A stretch of DNA of 64,000 nucleotides from Balaenoptera acutorostrata. Taxonomy: Eukaryota; Chordata; Mammalia; Artiodactyla; Balaenopteridae. How positions within the stretch are numbered: the first letter of the stretch is position 1; every line of letters begins with the position of its first letter. The notes under the pieces are model-generated. The model saw only the letters and a program-made list of their open reading frames with translations, searched no databases and was not told the DNA's origin. Shown here piece by piece: positions 11,987 through 26,900 of this stretch. The position numbers were made by a program, and so were the translations under genes. The stretch spans positions 95,740,413 to 95,804,412 of the forward strand of contig NC_080066.1 of the NCBI RefSeq assembly GCF_949987535.1, written 5' to 3'.

Positions 11987-14900
11987 CTGTTAAAAAAAAC
12001 AAAACCCAACGACAGTTATGAAGGTCACAACAGGAGATACCGTCTCAAGCTCTTATGTGAGTAATGTTTTTCTCCCTCCCTCCTGTGTAGTAGGATTTAA
12101 CTTTTTCAAACCAAGAGGTAAGTGACTGACCTTAACAAATTCTGTGAAAGATATGGCGCTGTCCCCATCCTGATCAGCCTCCTGGATGGTCCTGTCTGCG
12201 ATGCTGCCCAGCTGCTCATCTGAGATATTCACTCCGACCATCATGCGTAGCACCTGCAGGACCAACAGCCAGGAATTACTGGAGACTTGGGGGTGAGGAG
12301 GGCTCTTTTACTAAAATTAAAGATAAAAGCCACCCCCACCCTCTTTGCCTTTGATGTCCTCAAATATAACAGCCAAAAAGCTGAAACCCTTATCTTCTCA
12401 TCTAGGCCATTCTAGACAATGATGTGAACAGAACTCTCTGGCAAGGTCACTGAATAGGAAGGCAAAGCCTCACTTCAGGGAGAGTCCTTTGCATTTTGGT
12501 CCTCTCCATTCTTCCTGCCCGGAACGTAGATATGATGCTTAGTGGTACAGCAGCCATCCTGGGACCGTGAGGTGAAAGTCAAATGTGCTACGGATGCCAG
12601 AGCAAGAAGAAGCCTGGCTCCTGGACATCATTTAGGTACTGTACCAACCTGGACAATCTATCCTCAGGCTTCTTGTTGCATGAGGCAAACTAGTCCCTTA
12701 TAGGTTTAAGTCAGTTTGGTAGGGCTTTCTGGAATCTCACTCGAATGCAGTCCTCTTTGAGGCAGTGCATTAGCCCAGCTATTCCTAAAGTATGGTCAAG
12801 AAACATAAAGATCCTTGAAGAGTTAAATACTAAATCCCCCCTTTTAGAAAAATGACAAGCACATTTAAAGGGTTGCGAGAACTGTGGAAAAAAAGAGAAT
12901 TAAACACTGTTTCTCCAAATTTGTTCTCAGACGTAACAAAGGGATTGCCTGCTCCCCACTTATTCTGCTAACATCTTTGGGGTGTGAATATACATTGAAA
13001 ACTACTACCTTAAGCAAAACAAGCAACTCTAATGACATGGCTCTTAGACAATATGAAATGGGGGACAGGGTGCTTTTATGATGCCTTGCGTTGCCCTAGT
13101 CAACTACCTCTGTCTTCAACAGGTTAAGGGCTGAGCTTTACCCCAGGAAAGCAAGGCCTTCTAGCCCAGCTGTTCACAGGACTCCCTTTCCCCTATTCCT
13201 TTACATCCTTCCCCACTCTCTTGAAATAGATTTTTCAAAGTATATTATAGGATTTTCTGAAAAGAAAAAAAGAGCTGAAATATTGATTTGTATCAAGATT
13301 GTTCCCCCCACCCCCGACCCACAAATCAATTCTTGAAAATCGGAAGTTGTACATTTGGGTAGAAATGTATACAAATTGAAGGATAAATAAAAAGTGGCAA
13401 TGCTAACAAAAATATTAAACGGCCAAGCCATTTGCCATCTTCCCTGACTGTGTGTGGCCAACTAGACGAATCCATCCTCAAACAGCAGCTTCTTCAGGTC
13501 CCAGTCTAATTATTCTCTGAAGTGTTTTATTTTTAGAATTATAGAACTGAATTGTGCGTGTGTGCTGTGTGTATACAGTGGGGGTGGAGATAGGAGTGGT
13601 GGTGTCTTAAAAATCACTCATCCAGTCTGTCAATGAGGACATAAAGGTCCAAAAGTGCCTGGACACAGGTCCCAACAGCCAGTGGCCTGAGCCGCCTGCC
13701 CAGGCCTCCACACCCTGCCAATGCTCTTTCCACCTCTCCATGGTGTCACTTTTGGTTCCAGTCAGAAGTTTATTAGCAAATGGAACTTTTATTATTACTA
13801 TTTTTTCAATGTGTGATGAGGTTTTCTTGTATATACCCTTTATCAGTTTAAGAAAGCTCCCATCTCTATTTTTCTAAGACTTAAAAAAAAAATCATGAAT
13901 CGGTGGGGGTGATAAATTGGGAGATTGGGATTGACATATACACACTACTATATATAAAATAGATAACTAATAAGGACCTACTGTATAGCACAAGGAACTC
14001 TAGTCAATACTCCGTAATGACCTATACGGGAAAAGAATCTAAAAAAGAGTGGGCCTATGTGTATGTATAACTGATTCACTTTGCTGTACAGCAGAAACTA
14101 ACACAACATTGCAAATCAACTGTACTCCAATAAAAATTTAAAAATTAAAAAAAAAAGTCAACATTGCTACCTTAAAAAAAATCATGAATGGATGATGAAT
14201 TTTATTAAAATTCTATGGAAAAGATCATTCAACTTTTCTTCTTTAATCTGTTAACGTGGAGAAATACTATTGATTGGTTTTCTAATTTGAGTTCTTTGAA
14301 TTCCTGGTATAAAGCCACCTTGGCTATAATATAGTATCCTTTTTATATATTGCTGGATTCAACGTATTGATATTTTGTTTTGGATTTTTACATCTATGTG
14401 AGTGAAAGAGACTGCGCTGTAATTTTCTTACTACAGTCCTTACAAGGTTTTCATGTCCAAGTTATGCTAGCCTCATAAAATGAGTATAGCAACTATCTTT
14501 ATTGAAGTATAATTGATATACAGTAAAATGTACGCATTTAAAATGTACAATCTGATAAGTTCTGACATATGTTCACACTTGTAAAACCATCACCCCAATC
14601 AAGATAATAAACATATCCACCACCCCCAAAAGTTCAACCAGAAATTTTATTTTCTTATCTTATCCTATCTTATCTTATCTTATGCTGTGCCTCGCAGCGT
14701 GTGGGAGGGATCTTAGTTCCCCGACCAGGGATTGAACCCAGGCCCTCAGCAATGACAGCTTGGAGTCCTAACCACTGGACCGCCAGGGAATTCCCCAACC
14801 AAAACTTTTTATAAAAATCATAATAGGGAAATATGACCACTCAGCCTTTCCTTATGACAAACTTAGCACAAACTTTTTTTTTTGCTGCACAGAGCGGCAT

Positions 14901-17900
14901 GCGGGATCTTAGTTCCCTGACCAGGGATTGAACCTGAGCCCCCTACAGTGGAAGCGCAGAATCTTAACCACTGGACCGCAAGGGAAGTCCCAAGAACAAA
15001 CTTTTTAATATCCACTGAATAATTAAGAACTACATATTACCAAATGTTTTAGAAATGGCAGTGTCTAGAAAAGTAAACTTTGGTAAAATGTTCAAATCCT
15101 CTTCTTGGTAGGATAAAAGTAGTTCTCTGACACCTCAACAATCCTTGAGCACATTTGTCCTAAAGTCATTTCAGGCCTGAGGAACACTCTAGTCACTGAC
15201 TTGCACTCTGGCCATATGATCTCCTCCTCACTCCCTGCCGCAGGCTTTTTTATCCTAATAATAGAAAACAAATCAACCTTCCACTCCAAAAAATATCTTT
15301 CTGGCAGCTAGATTTGGGCCAGAGGATAAAAACATGCAACTATAGAGCGATTGCCTCTATTTTTTCTCTTCAGAACTCAGAAGCCCAGATGTAGCAATTT
15401 TAAATAAATTAAATTCTTCTTACTGAAGAAAGATGTCCCCGGGGCTTCCCTGGTGGCGCAGTGGTTAAGAATCCGCCTGCCAATGCAGGGGACACGGGTT
15501 CCAGCCCTGGTCTGGGAAGATCCCACATGCCGCGGAACAGCTGAGCCCGTGCGCCACAACTACTGAAGCCCGCGCACCACAACGAAGAGTAGCCCCCGCT
15601 CGCTGCAACTAGAGAAAGCCCGCGCACAGCAACAAAGACCCAACACAGCCAAAAATAAATAAATAAATTTATAAAAAAAAAAAAAAAAAAAGAAAGATGT
15701 CCCCAATTCAAAACCAAAGGACACTATCATTGACCTGCAGACTGTTTTGGTTTTCACTCAGACACAGAAATGTAGGAGTACCCTGGGTTGGTCTTTAACC
15801 TCAACTTAGAAGACTTCTCAAGGCAGTGAGTTCAGACTTACTTCAGGGTGAGTAGAAACCACTTTACTTTTTAGTTTTATCTTGAAATAGAGAAATCTCC
15901 CCATGGAAATTCCTGACTGTGTTAGCCCCCTAGAGTCCTCAAGATTCATAAATATTTTTTTAAATACCTTTAATTAATTAATTAGTTAACTTATTTATTT
16001 ATTTATTTCTGCACCACGCAGCCTGCAGGATCTTAGTTCCCTGACAAGGGATTGAACCTGTGTCCCTGCAGTGGAAGTGTGGATTCATTCATTCATTCAT
16101 TCATTCATTCATTTATTGCTGGCTGTGTTGGGTCTTCGTTTCTGTGCGAGGGCTTTCCCTAGTTGCGGCAAGTGGGGGCCACTCTTCATCACGGTGCGCG
16201 GGCCTCTCACTATTGCGGCCTCTCTTGTTGCGGAGCACAGGCTCCAGACGCGCAGGCTCAGCAATTGTGGCTCACGGGCCCAGCCGCTCCGCGGCATGTG
16301 GGATCTTCCGAGACCAGGGCTCGAACCCATGTCCCCTGCATTGGCAGGCAGATTCTCAACCACTGTGCCACCAGGGAAGCCCTGGAAGTGTGGATTCTTA
16401 ACCACTGGACCGCCAGAAGTCCCTAAAGATTCATAAATATTAAAAAAAGAAAAGAAAAAAGGAGAATTTTCTCCCCACCTAAACTTGTATTTAGGAAAGG
16501 GGGAGCGGGGAGAAAGAGAACGGCAATGCTAATAGGATGAAATGCCAGTCACTGCTATTAGAACAGGGAATTATCTACGGGGAGCAACAAAGGCGAGTGA
16601 GTAGTGGCTCAGCTACATTGTCCCAGCAGCAGTACCTTGACTCTTGCATCAGGCCTAAGGACATACGAAACAGCAGCATTTACCTTCGTGTCATCAGAAT
16701 TACCAATAAGCTGACAATAAATGAACTATCTGATCTAAACCATCTCACATAGTTTAGTGCCAGTCTGCACTTAGTTAGCTTTTAAATAGTGGAGACCTCC
16801 GTGAGAACTCAAGCAGCCATTTCAAGTTTCCCCAGGTCATCCACTCTGCTTTATATCTAGGACAGGACTCTGCATACAGCAGGTGTTAAATAAATGCTTA
16901 CTCAAGGAAAGAACAATTCCTGCCCACAAGAATAAGTTATCCGTGTGCATGGGAGCTCTCCCACATACCTGTAACAGTTCATCACGGGAGATCTTGTCAT
17001 CTTTATCCAAGTCATACAGTCGAAAAGCAACTGGTAGGAAAAAACAAGAATTTAGTGGAAATTCAATAGTGTTTTGCCCCTTCTCAAGGAACTAAATATA
17101 TAAGGGACACCTGACAGAAAACTGACAATGAATTAATAGTTTTTCCAAGAGCAACTGCAATTACCTGTAGAGCTTTAAAAGACATTGTAACATTTAAGAA
17201 ACTGGGATGCATCTCATAATTGATGGCATCTTAGCTTGGATAAAGTATGGCCCTTCATTGCACAAATCAAAAACTTAATAAGTCTAATGTCCTTTTTCTT
17301 AACTTAGAATGTTTAAAAAAAAAAAATCCAAAACCCGTAAGTGGCTCTGTCAGTTAGGCCATCTCACACAGCCCAAGTCTACCGTGCACCGCACTCAGGG
17401 AGAGCCAACAATAGGAGCCACAAAGGCAACCAAACAGCTGACTACACAAAGTATTACTCTGGAAAAATGACCACTTCGGCAAATTCATGTCAAATTTCAA
17501 ATAATCCTCAACTACTTGGGAATCCTGAAGGTAAAGAACTTCAGTGTCAAATAGAAATGCCAAGAATTTGATGGTGTCCTGGCCTTCTCATGCTTCTCCC
17601 TCTTTAACAATAGATAAGTCTTTTAGAAACTAGGATATCTGACAGAGAGAATTCAGAAGAGCAAAAATCATTCAGAGAGTGCCATTTTCCTGAAGGGCCA
17701 CCAAGTGAAAAGTGTGGTAACACTGGATGATTTTATAGGCACTGTGACAAATCACACTGAGGAAGTGACTACCTTATAATTATAGCTGAATATACTGTAG
17801 TTTTGAGGCTTTGAATCACTTCAAGTATGCCACTAAGATTTTTGGTTTTCAGTAGGTACTGCCAATATTAAAAGGCCCAAATCCAGCTTTAGAGTTATTA

Positions 17901-20900
17901 AGATATACAGATTTAGATCTGGTCCTTGGAACCCACAGCCTAGTAGAGGAAAGCAACACACACTATGCACTTTAATACAGTCCAAGTGCTATCATACATA
18001 TGAAATACCAGGGAACAAAGCATATAGCAGATGTGCCTTTCTGGTTCAAGTAACATTTGAACAAGGTCTTGAAAGACAAACAGAAATCTGATGAAGGGTG
18101 GCATTCCAGGCAGAGCTAATACTAGGTACAAGGGCAAGAGAACATGGATGAATATCTAAAAGTTTAAACATCACTCCTTGCCTCCACCGAAAGAAAAAAA
18201 AGGGGGGGGGGGCGTGCTGAGTCCACTAAAAGTCTAAGTAAAACTTTTAGAAAAATCGAATTTACTTTTTGTAAGGCACAATATTAAAATTCTGGAAGGG
18301 GGAGCAACTAGGAGAGACTTGCTCTGATGTTTGTCTGTTTTCTTTAATTTGGTTAGTTGAGTAACTAACTTTATCAAATTTGAGACTTTATATGCTTAGG
18401 AGGTTTGGATTCCAAGGGGAAGGAGACAAGGATCATAAGTGTTCCTAAAGGAATGTGTGTTTAATATATTCCCAATTTGAAAAAGAATAGGTATATGTAT
18501 AACTGAATCACTTTGCTGTACACCTGTACACTAACACAACATTGTAAATCAGCTATAGTCTAATATAAAATAAAAACAGATGAATGGAAAAAAAAATATA
18601 TATATTCCCCAAATTAAACACACATACACACACTCTTCTGCATATGCTGTCATCTTTCTAAAATACCATAAAATGTGTTATTTACTAAGGATTTTGCGAT
18701 GGAAATCTGTTTGCTATATAACCCATAAATATCTGTTTCTGAATTTCTTAATTGGGGGGTAACTGTAATAAACACTTACATCCCTTTCTGCCAAAGTATT
18801 TACAAAAAGCTGAAAAGCTAATTTTTGAAACCTAACTGCCATGAACTGAATGTTTGTGTCTCCCCCAGAATTCCTATGTTGGAACCATAACTTATCCACA
18901 ATGTGCTATTAGGAGGTGGAATCTTTGGGAAGTAATTAGGGTTAGATTAGGTCATGAGAGCGAGGCCCTCATGATAGGATTAATGCCCTTATAAAAAGAG
19001 GAGACAGGAGATCTCTTTATCCTTCTCTCTTTCCGTTTCCACCTCCCTCCCCATGTGAGAATACAGCAAGAAGACTGTGAACCAGAAGGGGGGCCCCCAC
19101 CAAGAACCCGACCATGTTGGCACCCTGATCTCAGAGTCCAGTCTCCGGAACTGTGAGAAATGTCTGCTTAAGTCACCCAGTCTACGGTATTCTGTTATAG
19201 CAGCCTGAGCAGACTAAGACACCAGCAGAGGGGTAACTAGAGCGATCACACGATAGGATCTTTTAGAAAAAACTACAGCAACAGTAGTTATTTCTTAACT
19301 GACTTGGATTCCTGTCACTCAGCTCTGGTCCTGAACCAGCAGAACCAGCATTTTCCCCGAGATAATGAATGGTCAAATGCCAAATGACTGAGCCATTCTG
19401 TTAGCTTCTCTCTCTTTCCTCTCCTCCTCTCCCTTTCCCCCCGTTCTTAATCCAGGAGACTTGGACTCTCCTGTCTCCAGAGCTGTCATCTCTCATCTCC
19501 AGTCCCAGGGCTTTAAATGCCATCTAATGTTGATAACTCCCAAATGTGCATCTCAAGCTTGGACCCCTCCTCTGAGCTCCTGATGTTGACGGCAGAGCAA
19601 TATAGTACAGTGGTTAAGACTCTAACTCTAGTGAAGTAAGTCAGAAAGAGAAAAACAAATACCGTATGCTAACACATATATATGGAATCTAAGAAAAAAA
19701 AAAAGGTCATGAAGAACCTAGGGGTAAGATGGGAATAAAGACACAGACCTACTAGAAAATGGACTTGAGGATATGGGGAGGGGGAAGGGTAAGCTGTGAC
19801 AAAGTGAGAGAGTGGCATGGACATATATACACTACCAAACGTAAAATAGATAGCTAGTGGGAAGCAGCCGCATAGCACAGGGAGATCAGCTCGGTGCTTT
19901 GTGACCACCTAGAAGGGTGGGATAGGGAGGGCGGGAGGGAGGGAGATGCAAGAGGGAAGAGATATGGGAACATATGTATATGTGTAACTGATTCACTTTG
20001 TTATAAAGCAGAAACTAACACACCATTGTAAAGCAATTATACTCCAATAAAGATGTTAAAATAAATAAATAAATAAATAAATAAATAAAGACTCCAACTC
20101 TGCCGAGTCCTGCCTGACAGCTTACTAGCTATGTCTACGTGAGCAAGTTGCTTAATCTCTCTGTGCCTCAGTTGCCCAAGAGGTGCAAAATGAGAGTAAC
20201 AGAATCCACCTCATAGGGTTGTGAGGACTGAATGAGTTAGTACACAAAAGGCACTTTAAACAGTGCCTGGTACACAGGAAGAGCTCAATCAGTGTCATCT
20301 ACCCGCCGTCACCTCTCTGCCCTCCTCTCCTACCACTCACTTCTTTCTTGATAATGCTTCTTTATTCTCTGAACACCAAGCACTCATTTCTACCCAAGGA
20401 CCTTTACACCAGTTGTCCCCTCTGCCTAGAGCGCTCTTCTGCTATTCTTGGCATGGTTGGCTCATTCTTAGGGTTTCAACTCCTCAGAGAGGCTTCCCTG
20501 ACCACTCATTCTAAAGCCGTGACCACCCTCCCCCATCACTTTCTCATCTTACCTTATTCATTTCCTTCACAGAACTTGCCACGATCATAAATCCTGTTTA
20601 TTCATTTGTCTTTTTCCATATAGTCTATCTCCCTTATTACATTGTAAGATCTCTGAAAGCAAAGACCTTATCTGATTTATGCACCATTGTATCCTGAGCC
20701 TAAAATAGTGCCTGGCATACAGGAGTTGCTCAAACATTTGCTTAATGAAAGACCAAATGAATGATCTCAGTCAAACCTTTACATTTTAATCACGGTTACT
20801 TCTTTAAAAAAAAAAAAAACACACTATAGTAAAATAAACATAAAATTTAAGTGTACACTTGAGTACTTTCACACTGTTGTGTAACCATCACCACCACCCA

Positions 20901-23900
20901 TCTCCAGAACTTCCTCATCTTCCCCAGTTGAAATTTTGACCCATTAATAACTCCCCATTTCCCCCTGCCTCTAGGCCCTGGCAACTTTCTATGAATTTGA
21001 CTACTCTAGGAACCTCATAGAGGAGGAATCAAATAATATTCACCCTTTTGTGTCTGGCTTATTGTTATTTAGCATAAGTAAATTTTTCTATGTTGTAGCA
21101 TGTGACAGAATTTCCTTTTTTAAGTCCGAATAATATTTCATTGTATGTATATACCACATTTTGTGTATCCATTCATGTTGACAGACACTTGGGTTGCTCC
21201 CACCTTTTGGCTGTTGTGAATAATGCTGCTCAGTTTTTTCTTGGCTACTCTCCCAAACTCCACTTCAACAATATTCCTCATCGTCCAGATAAAATATCTT
21301 CATGCAGACTCATTTCCCACATTACTCATTATGTGTTATAAAAAACTTAAACTATTTAAGAGGACAATTAGAACATCAAAAAGGAAGCTTACCATGCCCT
21401 GGAGCATTCTAAGATGGGTTGTACTTTCCACATCAGACTTTATAACCTCACTGACCTGAAGAGGAGAACAATAAGGGAACCATTCCTGGGAGACAAACAG
21501 AGCAGTAGTACTATGGGTGCTTGGGCCTGTGCCTACATAGGTACAGTTCAGCCTTGCTGATTGTCCTTGACATTCTTCCACTGCGGCATAAAAAAGAAAT
21601 AGGGGCTTCCTTGGTGGCGCAGTAGTTGAGAGTCTGCCTGCCAACGCAGGGGACACGGGTTCGAGCCCTGGTCTGGGGGGATCCCGCATGCCGCGGAGCA
21701 ACTAGGCCCGTGAGCCACAATTACTGAGCCTGCGCATCTGGAGCCTGTGCTCCGCAACAGGAGAGGCTGCGATAGTGAGAGGCCCGCGCACCGCGATGAA
21801 GAGTGGTCCCCACTTGCCGCAACTGGAGAAAGCTCTCGCACAGAAACGAAGACCCTGCACAGCCATTAAAAAAAAAAAAAGCCAGACCCTTAGCTCTTTA
21901 AAAAAAAAAAAAAGAAAAAAAAAGAAATAGGACAAAGCATGCTCTCAGAGTCCCCGAAGAGACTATTCTCTGAGGAAGATGGACCATAAACAAATTTGCC
22001 TTAGCAGCAAATGCATTGCTAGGTGTACGATGTTCAGTTGCTCTCAGTCTACAACAAGAAGCGCCATCTTGCTGCTTCCACAGCTCTGTGGGAAATTCAG
22101 AGAAAACCAAAATACAGACTGAGAAGAAGACATCCAGGACTCCTCTGTAGCTCTGGTTTCACTGGGCTACTGACATGAATGTGATCCTAACATATAGGAT
22201 GCAACAGAATTCTAATTCATGTTCAGCTTCCTATAAAAGTTGATCTGAAAGCCAAGACTAAAGTAATGGTAAAAACCATGCATAACTTGCACAGCACTTA
22301 CTATTCTATCTCACCCTAAAGTCTGCCATTTCGGTGGCATTCAGGCCTTCTTCCTTCCTAAAAGAAGCTCATCCATGGCTTCAGGGGGCATCCTGTCTCT
22401 CTGTCTCTGTCTTTCTTTCCCCACTGTCAGATATGAATAGGGAAGCACATAGCCCAACTGCCACTGAAAGCCACCATGTGACCATGAGGAGCCATGCCTT
22501 TGGATGAAACAGACCTGAAGGATGGCAGAGCAGAGCAATAGGAAAAACATGGGTCCTTGACATCACAATCAACCCTGATGCCTGCCCCACCTCACTCGTA
22601 AAGTGAGGTAATACATCTCCCTACAGTTGAAGTCAGCTGAGTCAGCTGAAGGCATCCTCACTGATACACTAAGTAATTACCAAATCCCCTAATGCTACCT
22701 GGAATATTTTCTTTAGGGTCAATGTGAATTAATGAATTTGCTTATCCATTCACTCATTGATGAACACTTGGGTTCCTTTCTTGTTTTAGCTATTGTGAAT
22801 AATGCCACCACGAACGTGGGTGTACAAATATCTCCTCAAGACTTTGCATATACCCTTCACCCCAGCCTCTCCTGATGGTAGCATCTTGCATAACTATAAT
22901 ACACCATCAAAACCAGGAAACTGACAGTGGTACAATCCACAGAGTTTATTCGGATTTCACCATGTGTGTATGTGCATGTGTGTATAGTTATATGCAATTT
23001 TATCACCTATGTAGTTTCATGTAACCACCACCACATTCAAGATACAGAGCTGCTCCATAGCCACAGGGCTCCAATGTCACATCCTGTTATTTAGCATATA
23101 ATAAAGAAACACCTTTATTACTGTATCACAAAGTTGTTTTAACATTTTGTTAATTGTATTTCAATATAATTGGTTTCCTTTATAATCCTATGTATTTCAT
23201 TTTATGCATTCACAAACATTCCGAGATGGGGTCAACAGGATTCACCAGACTGCCAAGGGAATTCGTGACTTGAAAAAAGTAGAGCCCAGGCTGTAGAGGG
23301 AATTCAGGTAACAGGTCTGTGTTACACCTGATAACCTTTAAAGCCTCCTCTAATCCTGGATTAGAAAAGCAAGCAGAATATTGTTTTTGTTTTTGTTTTT
23401 GTTTTTTTAATAAATTTATTTATTTTATTTTTGGCTGCCTTGGATCTTCGTTGCTGCGCACAGGCTTTCTCTAGTTGTGGCGAGCAGGGGCTACTCTTCG
23501 TTGCAGTGTGCGGGCTCTAGGCGCGCGGGCTCAGTAGTCGTGGCACACGGGCTTAGTTGCTCTGCGGCATGTGGGATCTTCCCGGACCAGGGCTCAAACC
23601 TGTGTCCTCTGCATTAGCAGGTGGATTCTTAACCACTGTGCCACCAGGTAAGTCCCTAGCACAGAATGTTTCTTAACTGTCTTCTTAACCAACTCACTGG
23701 ATTCACAGATGCTCCCCCTCCCCTCTGCAAATCGGTCCAGCTGATATGGCAGCACACTGCATAGTTGTAGCCAATGGGCGACTCTGGAGTGTCTACTCCA
23801 CCCGCTGAGCTGGATGCTTACCGAGAGTCAGGTGTGTCAACTGTCCTAGAACTGTGCTATTTGTACTTTTCTTAAAACTATATAATTTTATAAGAACTGA

Positions 23901-26900
23901 AACGTGTGAAAAGAAAGTTATTTTTAAAATGAATATTAGATTGACTGCTTTTGAAAGACTCAATATTAAGGCACTGAAGAAAAAAAAAATCCACCAAACT
24001 GTTGCTAAAGTATGTGTGGCAGGACAACTGCAAAAGATCAAGGAAAAAATGTAAACAGCAGGATGATTCTATTCTCAGAATGCTTTGTAAGTACCTTTAA
24101 GTTCTCTTTCCACTGAAAAGAAACTGCAACCAGAAACCTTAGACTATACATTTTAGATGTGTTCTACACAAAAACGTCACACACCTCCCATCAGCAGAAC
24201 TTTACCAAAACAAAACAAAACAACTCTTGGTCCTACATCTAAAGACTGGCCAGTGAATGTGTTTTTAAATAGTTTAAGGTAAATTAAAATGTTAAACCAT
24301 GTATCCTTTTCTATGATTCTACGCTTTAGCTGACTTTTTCAATTACTGATCAACTCCTGGTCTGACAACATTTTAAATAAGAAAATTTCTACTATACAAA
24401 TGCCAGCATCAGGCAAACATGTAATAAATATATACTAAAACTCATAAAACATTAAGACACAAGGCTTTGTCTCAAACAGTATTTAGTCTTGAAAAAAGAA
24501 AGTGATATTCACTAATAAACATAAAGTATCCAATAAATTTGAGAACAATTCATTAGAATTCTATTCTCTTTTATATTTAGTTTTCTTTGTACTTAAGTTT
24601 TCCACTCTTCATTAAGGTATATGATATTGTGGTAAAGAAAAGCAGTGTTTTATTATTTTGGTTCAAAAATCTTCCCTGTTTTATACAACAAAACTTATTT
24701 CAGTACTTCTCAAACTCTTTACCTGAAATACTAACAGAGGAGTGAACTCACACTCCTATAAGCAAGGGAGATCTGGAGATATGGCCCAAGCGCTACAAAT
24801 TAAAAGTTTAAGTTTCATGTACTATCTTTCAAATGTATGTAAATTTGGCATTATATTCTATAGTTTATCTATATTTGTTTCAATATTAAAAAGCCTTTTA
24901 ATTTTTCTTTAAATCGTTCAGTAAAAACTTGACGGGCCCCATTTATTCTGTGGCTTCATAGACTTCACTGTGCACCCAAGCAAGAGAAGCTTGGGCTCAA
25001 TCAATTCAATACAACTTTTTTTTTTTGGCTGCACCACGCGGAATACAGAATCTTAGTTCCCCGACCAGGGATCGAACCCATGCCCCCTGCAGTGGAAACG
25101 CGGAGTCTTAACCACTGGACCACCAGGGAAGTCCCCAGTTCAATACAATTTGTTTCAACTTGTGTTGAATGAAAAGAGAAATTTAATTTTAATTTCTTGG
25201 AGAAGTATTATAAGGGATTAAGCAATATCTAACATGAATCAACAAAGGGCAGAGGGAAATCTAACAAGTATCCAAGGAAAGGCGGCAAGAGGCATGGGGA
25301 CAAAAATTAAGTCTTGCACTAACTTAGCTGTCCACCCCTACTTAAGTCACATCCCAGTATCTATCAAATTCTAAGGTGGGATGGGTCTTTCTCACTGTTG
25401 TCACTCTAGCACTATCACAGTGCCTGGCACACAGGATATATTAGCAGCTAACTCTTATTGCCAGGCACTGTTTGAAGTACTTGACATATATTAAGTCATT
25501 AAATCTTCACAACCTTCCTGTTTGAAACCCCTTAATATCTCATTTTACAGAAAAGGAAACTGAGGCCCAAAGATTTTAAGTAACTTGCCCAAAGACACAG
25601 GGCCAAAAAGTGTCAGAGCTGGGATTCAAATCCAGCCAGTTGGGACCTCCCTGGTGGTGCAGTGGTTAAGAATCCACCTGCCAATGCAGGGGACATGGGT
25701 TCGATCCCTGGTCCAGGAAGATCCCACACGCTGTGGAGCAACTAAGCCCGTGCGTCACAGCTACTGAGCCTGCGCACCTACAGCCCGTGCTCCACAACAA
25801 GAGAAGCCACCGCAACGAGAAGCTCGTGCACTGCAATGAAGAGTAGCCCCTGCTCGCTGCAACTAGAGAAAGCCCGTGCATGGCAATGAAGACCCAACGC
25901 AGCCAAAAATAAATAGATAAATTAATTAATTAAATCAAATCCAGCCAGTTTAGCTCCAGGGTCTGAGCTCTTAACCACTATGTTTGAATAAATGCTTGTT
26001 CAGTGAATGAATGAGTAAATAAATGATTTGTGAGAAATGAAAAGCAAATATTTTAAGCCAGAAGACTTTATCTCCTTACAGTGCAGTTTGTTGCTTCGGC
26101 TGTTGAGTGGTTCTGGTCCATTCACATCTTTGCTCTTTTCATTATCCTCAATGGGTCGGAAATGAGCCAAGGTCCTCATGAATCCGCGGAAGTTTACCTG
26201 GTCCTCTCTGATCAGGAAAGATAACAAAAAGAACATCTTGTCAGTCAAGGCAAGGTGATTATTTCTTATGAATTCAATAAATTAACAGGTTTGGCTAGAA
26301 TGGCCTGAAAGTCCATTTAATGAGGTCTCTTTCCATACGCATGGTACTTTAGGGCTCATAAAATATCTTCAGTTAAGTCTTGCCACAAGCTTGTGAGGTT
26401 TTACTCTCACTTTACAAATTATTAACCACACTTAGAGAGGTAACAGGACTTACCAGAGTCAGTTACCTATTGAATTTACTTCTCTTTTCCCAGAGAGGAT
26501 TTTAAGTAGCAGCAGGGCTGTGCTATCAGACAAGCCAGAACTTGAACAAACTGGCTTCAGACTCTGCAGCAAACAGCAAGTTAAGTCATTGCAACCCAGA
26601 GTCTCCCTAACCACCTCTCATGTCTCCCCTGCAGTCACATGTACCTAGTGATATTTTAATGTTAAGGCATATTATGTAAAAGCTGCTTTTGAAATAAAGT
26701 TTATTTCGTTATAGAAGCAATAAATACATTTTTGGAAATTTGATAAAAAGAAAAGTAAAAAGAAAAATACCACTTCTAGTTCTACCAATCAATCACAATC
26801 ATTGTTAATATATCTCCCAGTAATTTTTCTATGTTTTTTGGATAATTGTGAACATACTGCATAATTTTGTAGCTTGCTTTTTTTAAACTTTTAGGCATGT

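Larger units (their letters stand above)
14490..15010 (-). mobile_element. L1 3' end complement carrying two SINEs
   Basis: CTTTATTGAAGTATAATTG onward is the complement of an L1 3' UTR up to about 14650, with remnants at 14796-14873. SINEs sit at 14652-14795 and 14874-14991. Confidence 0.7.
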
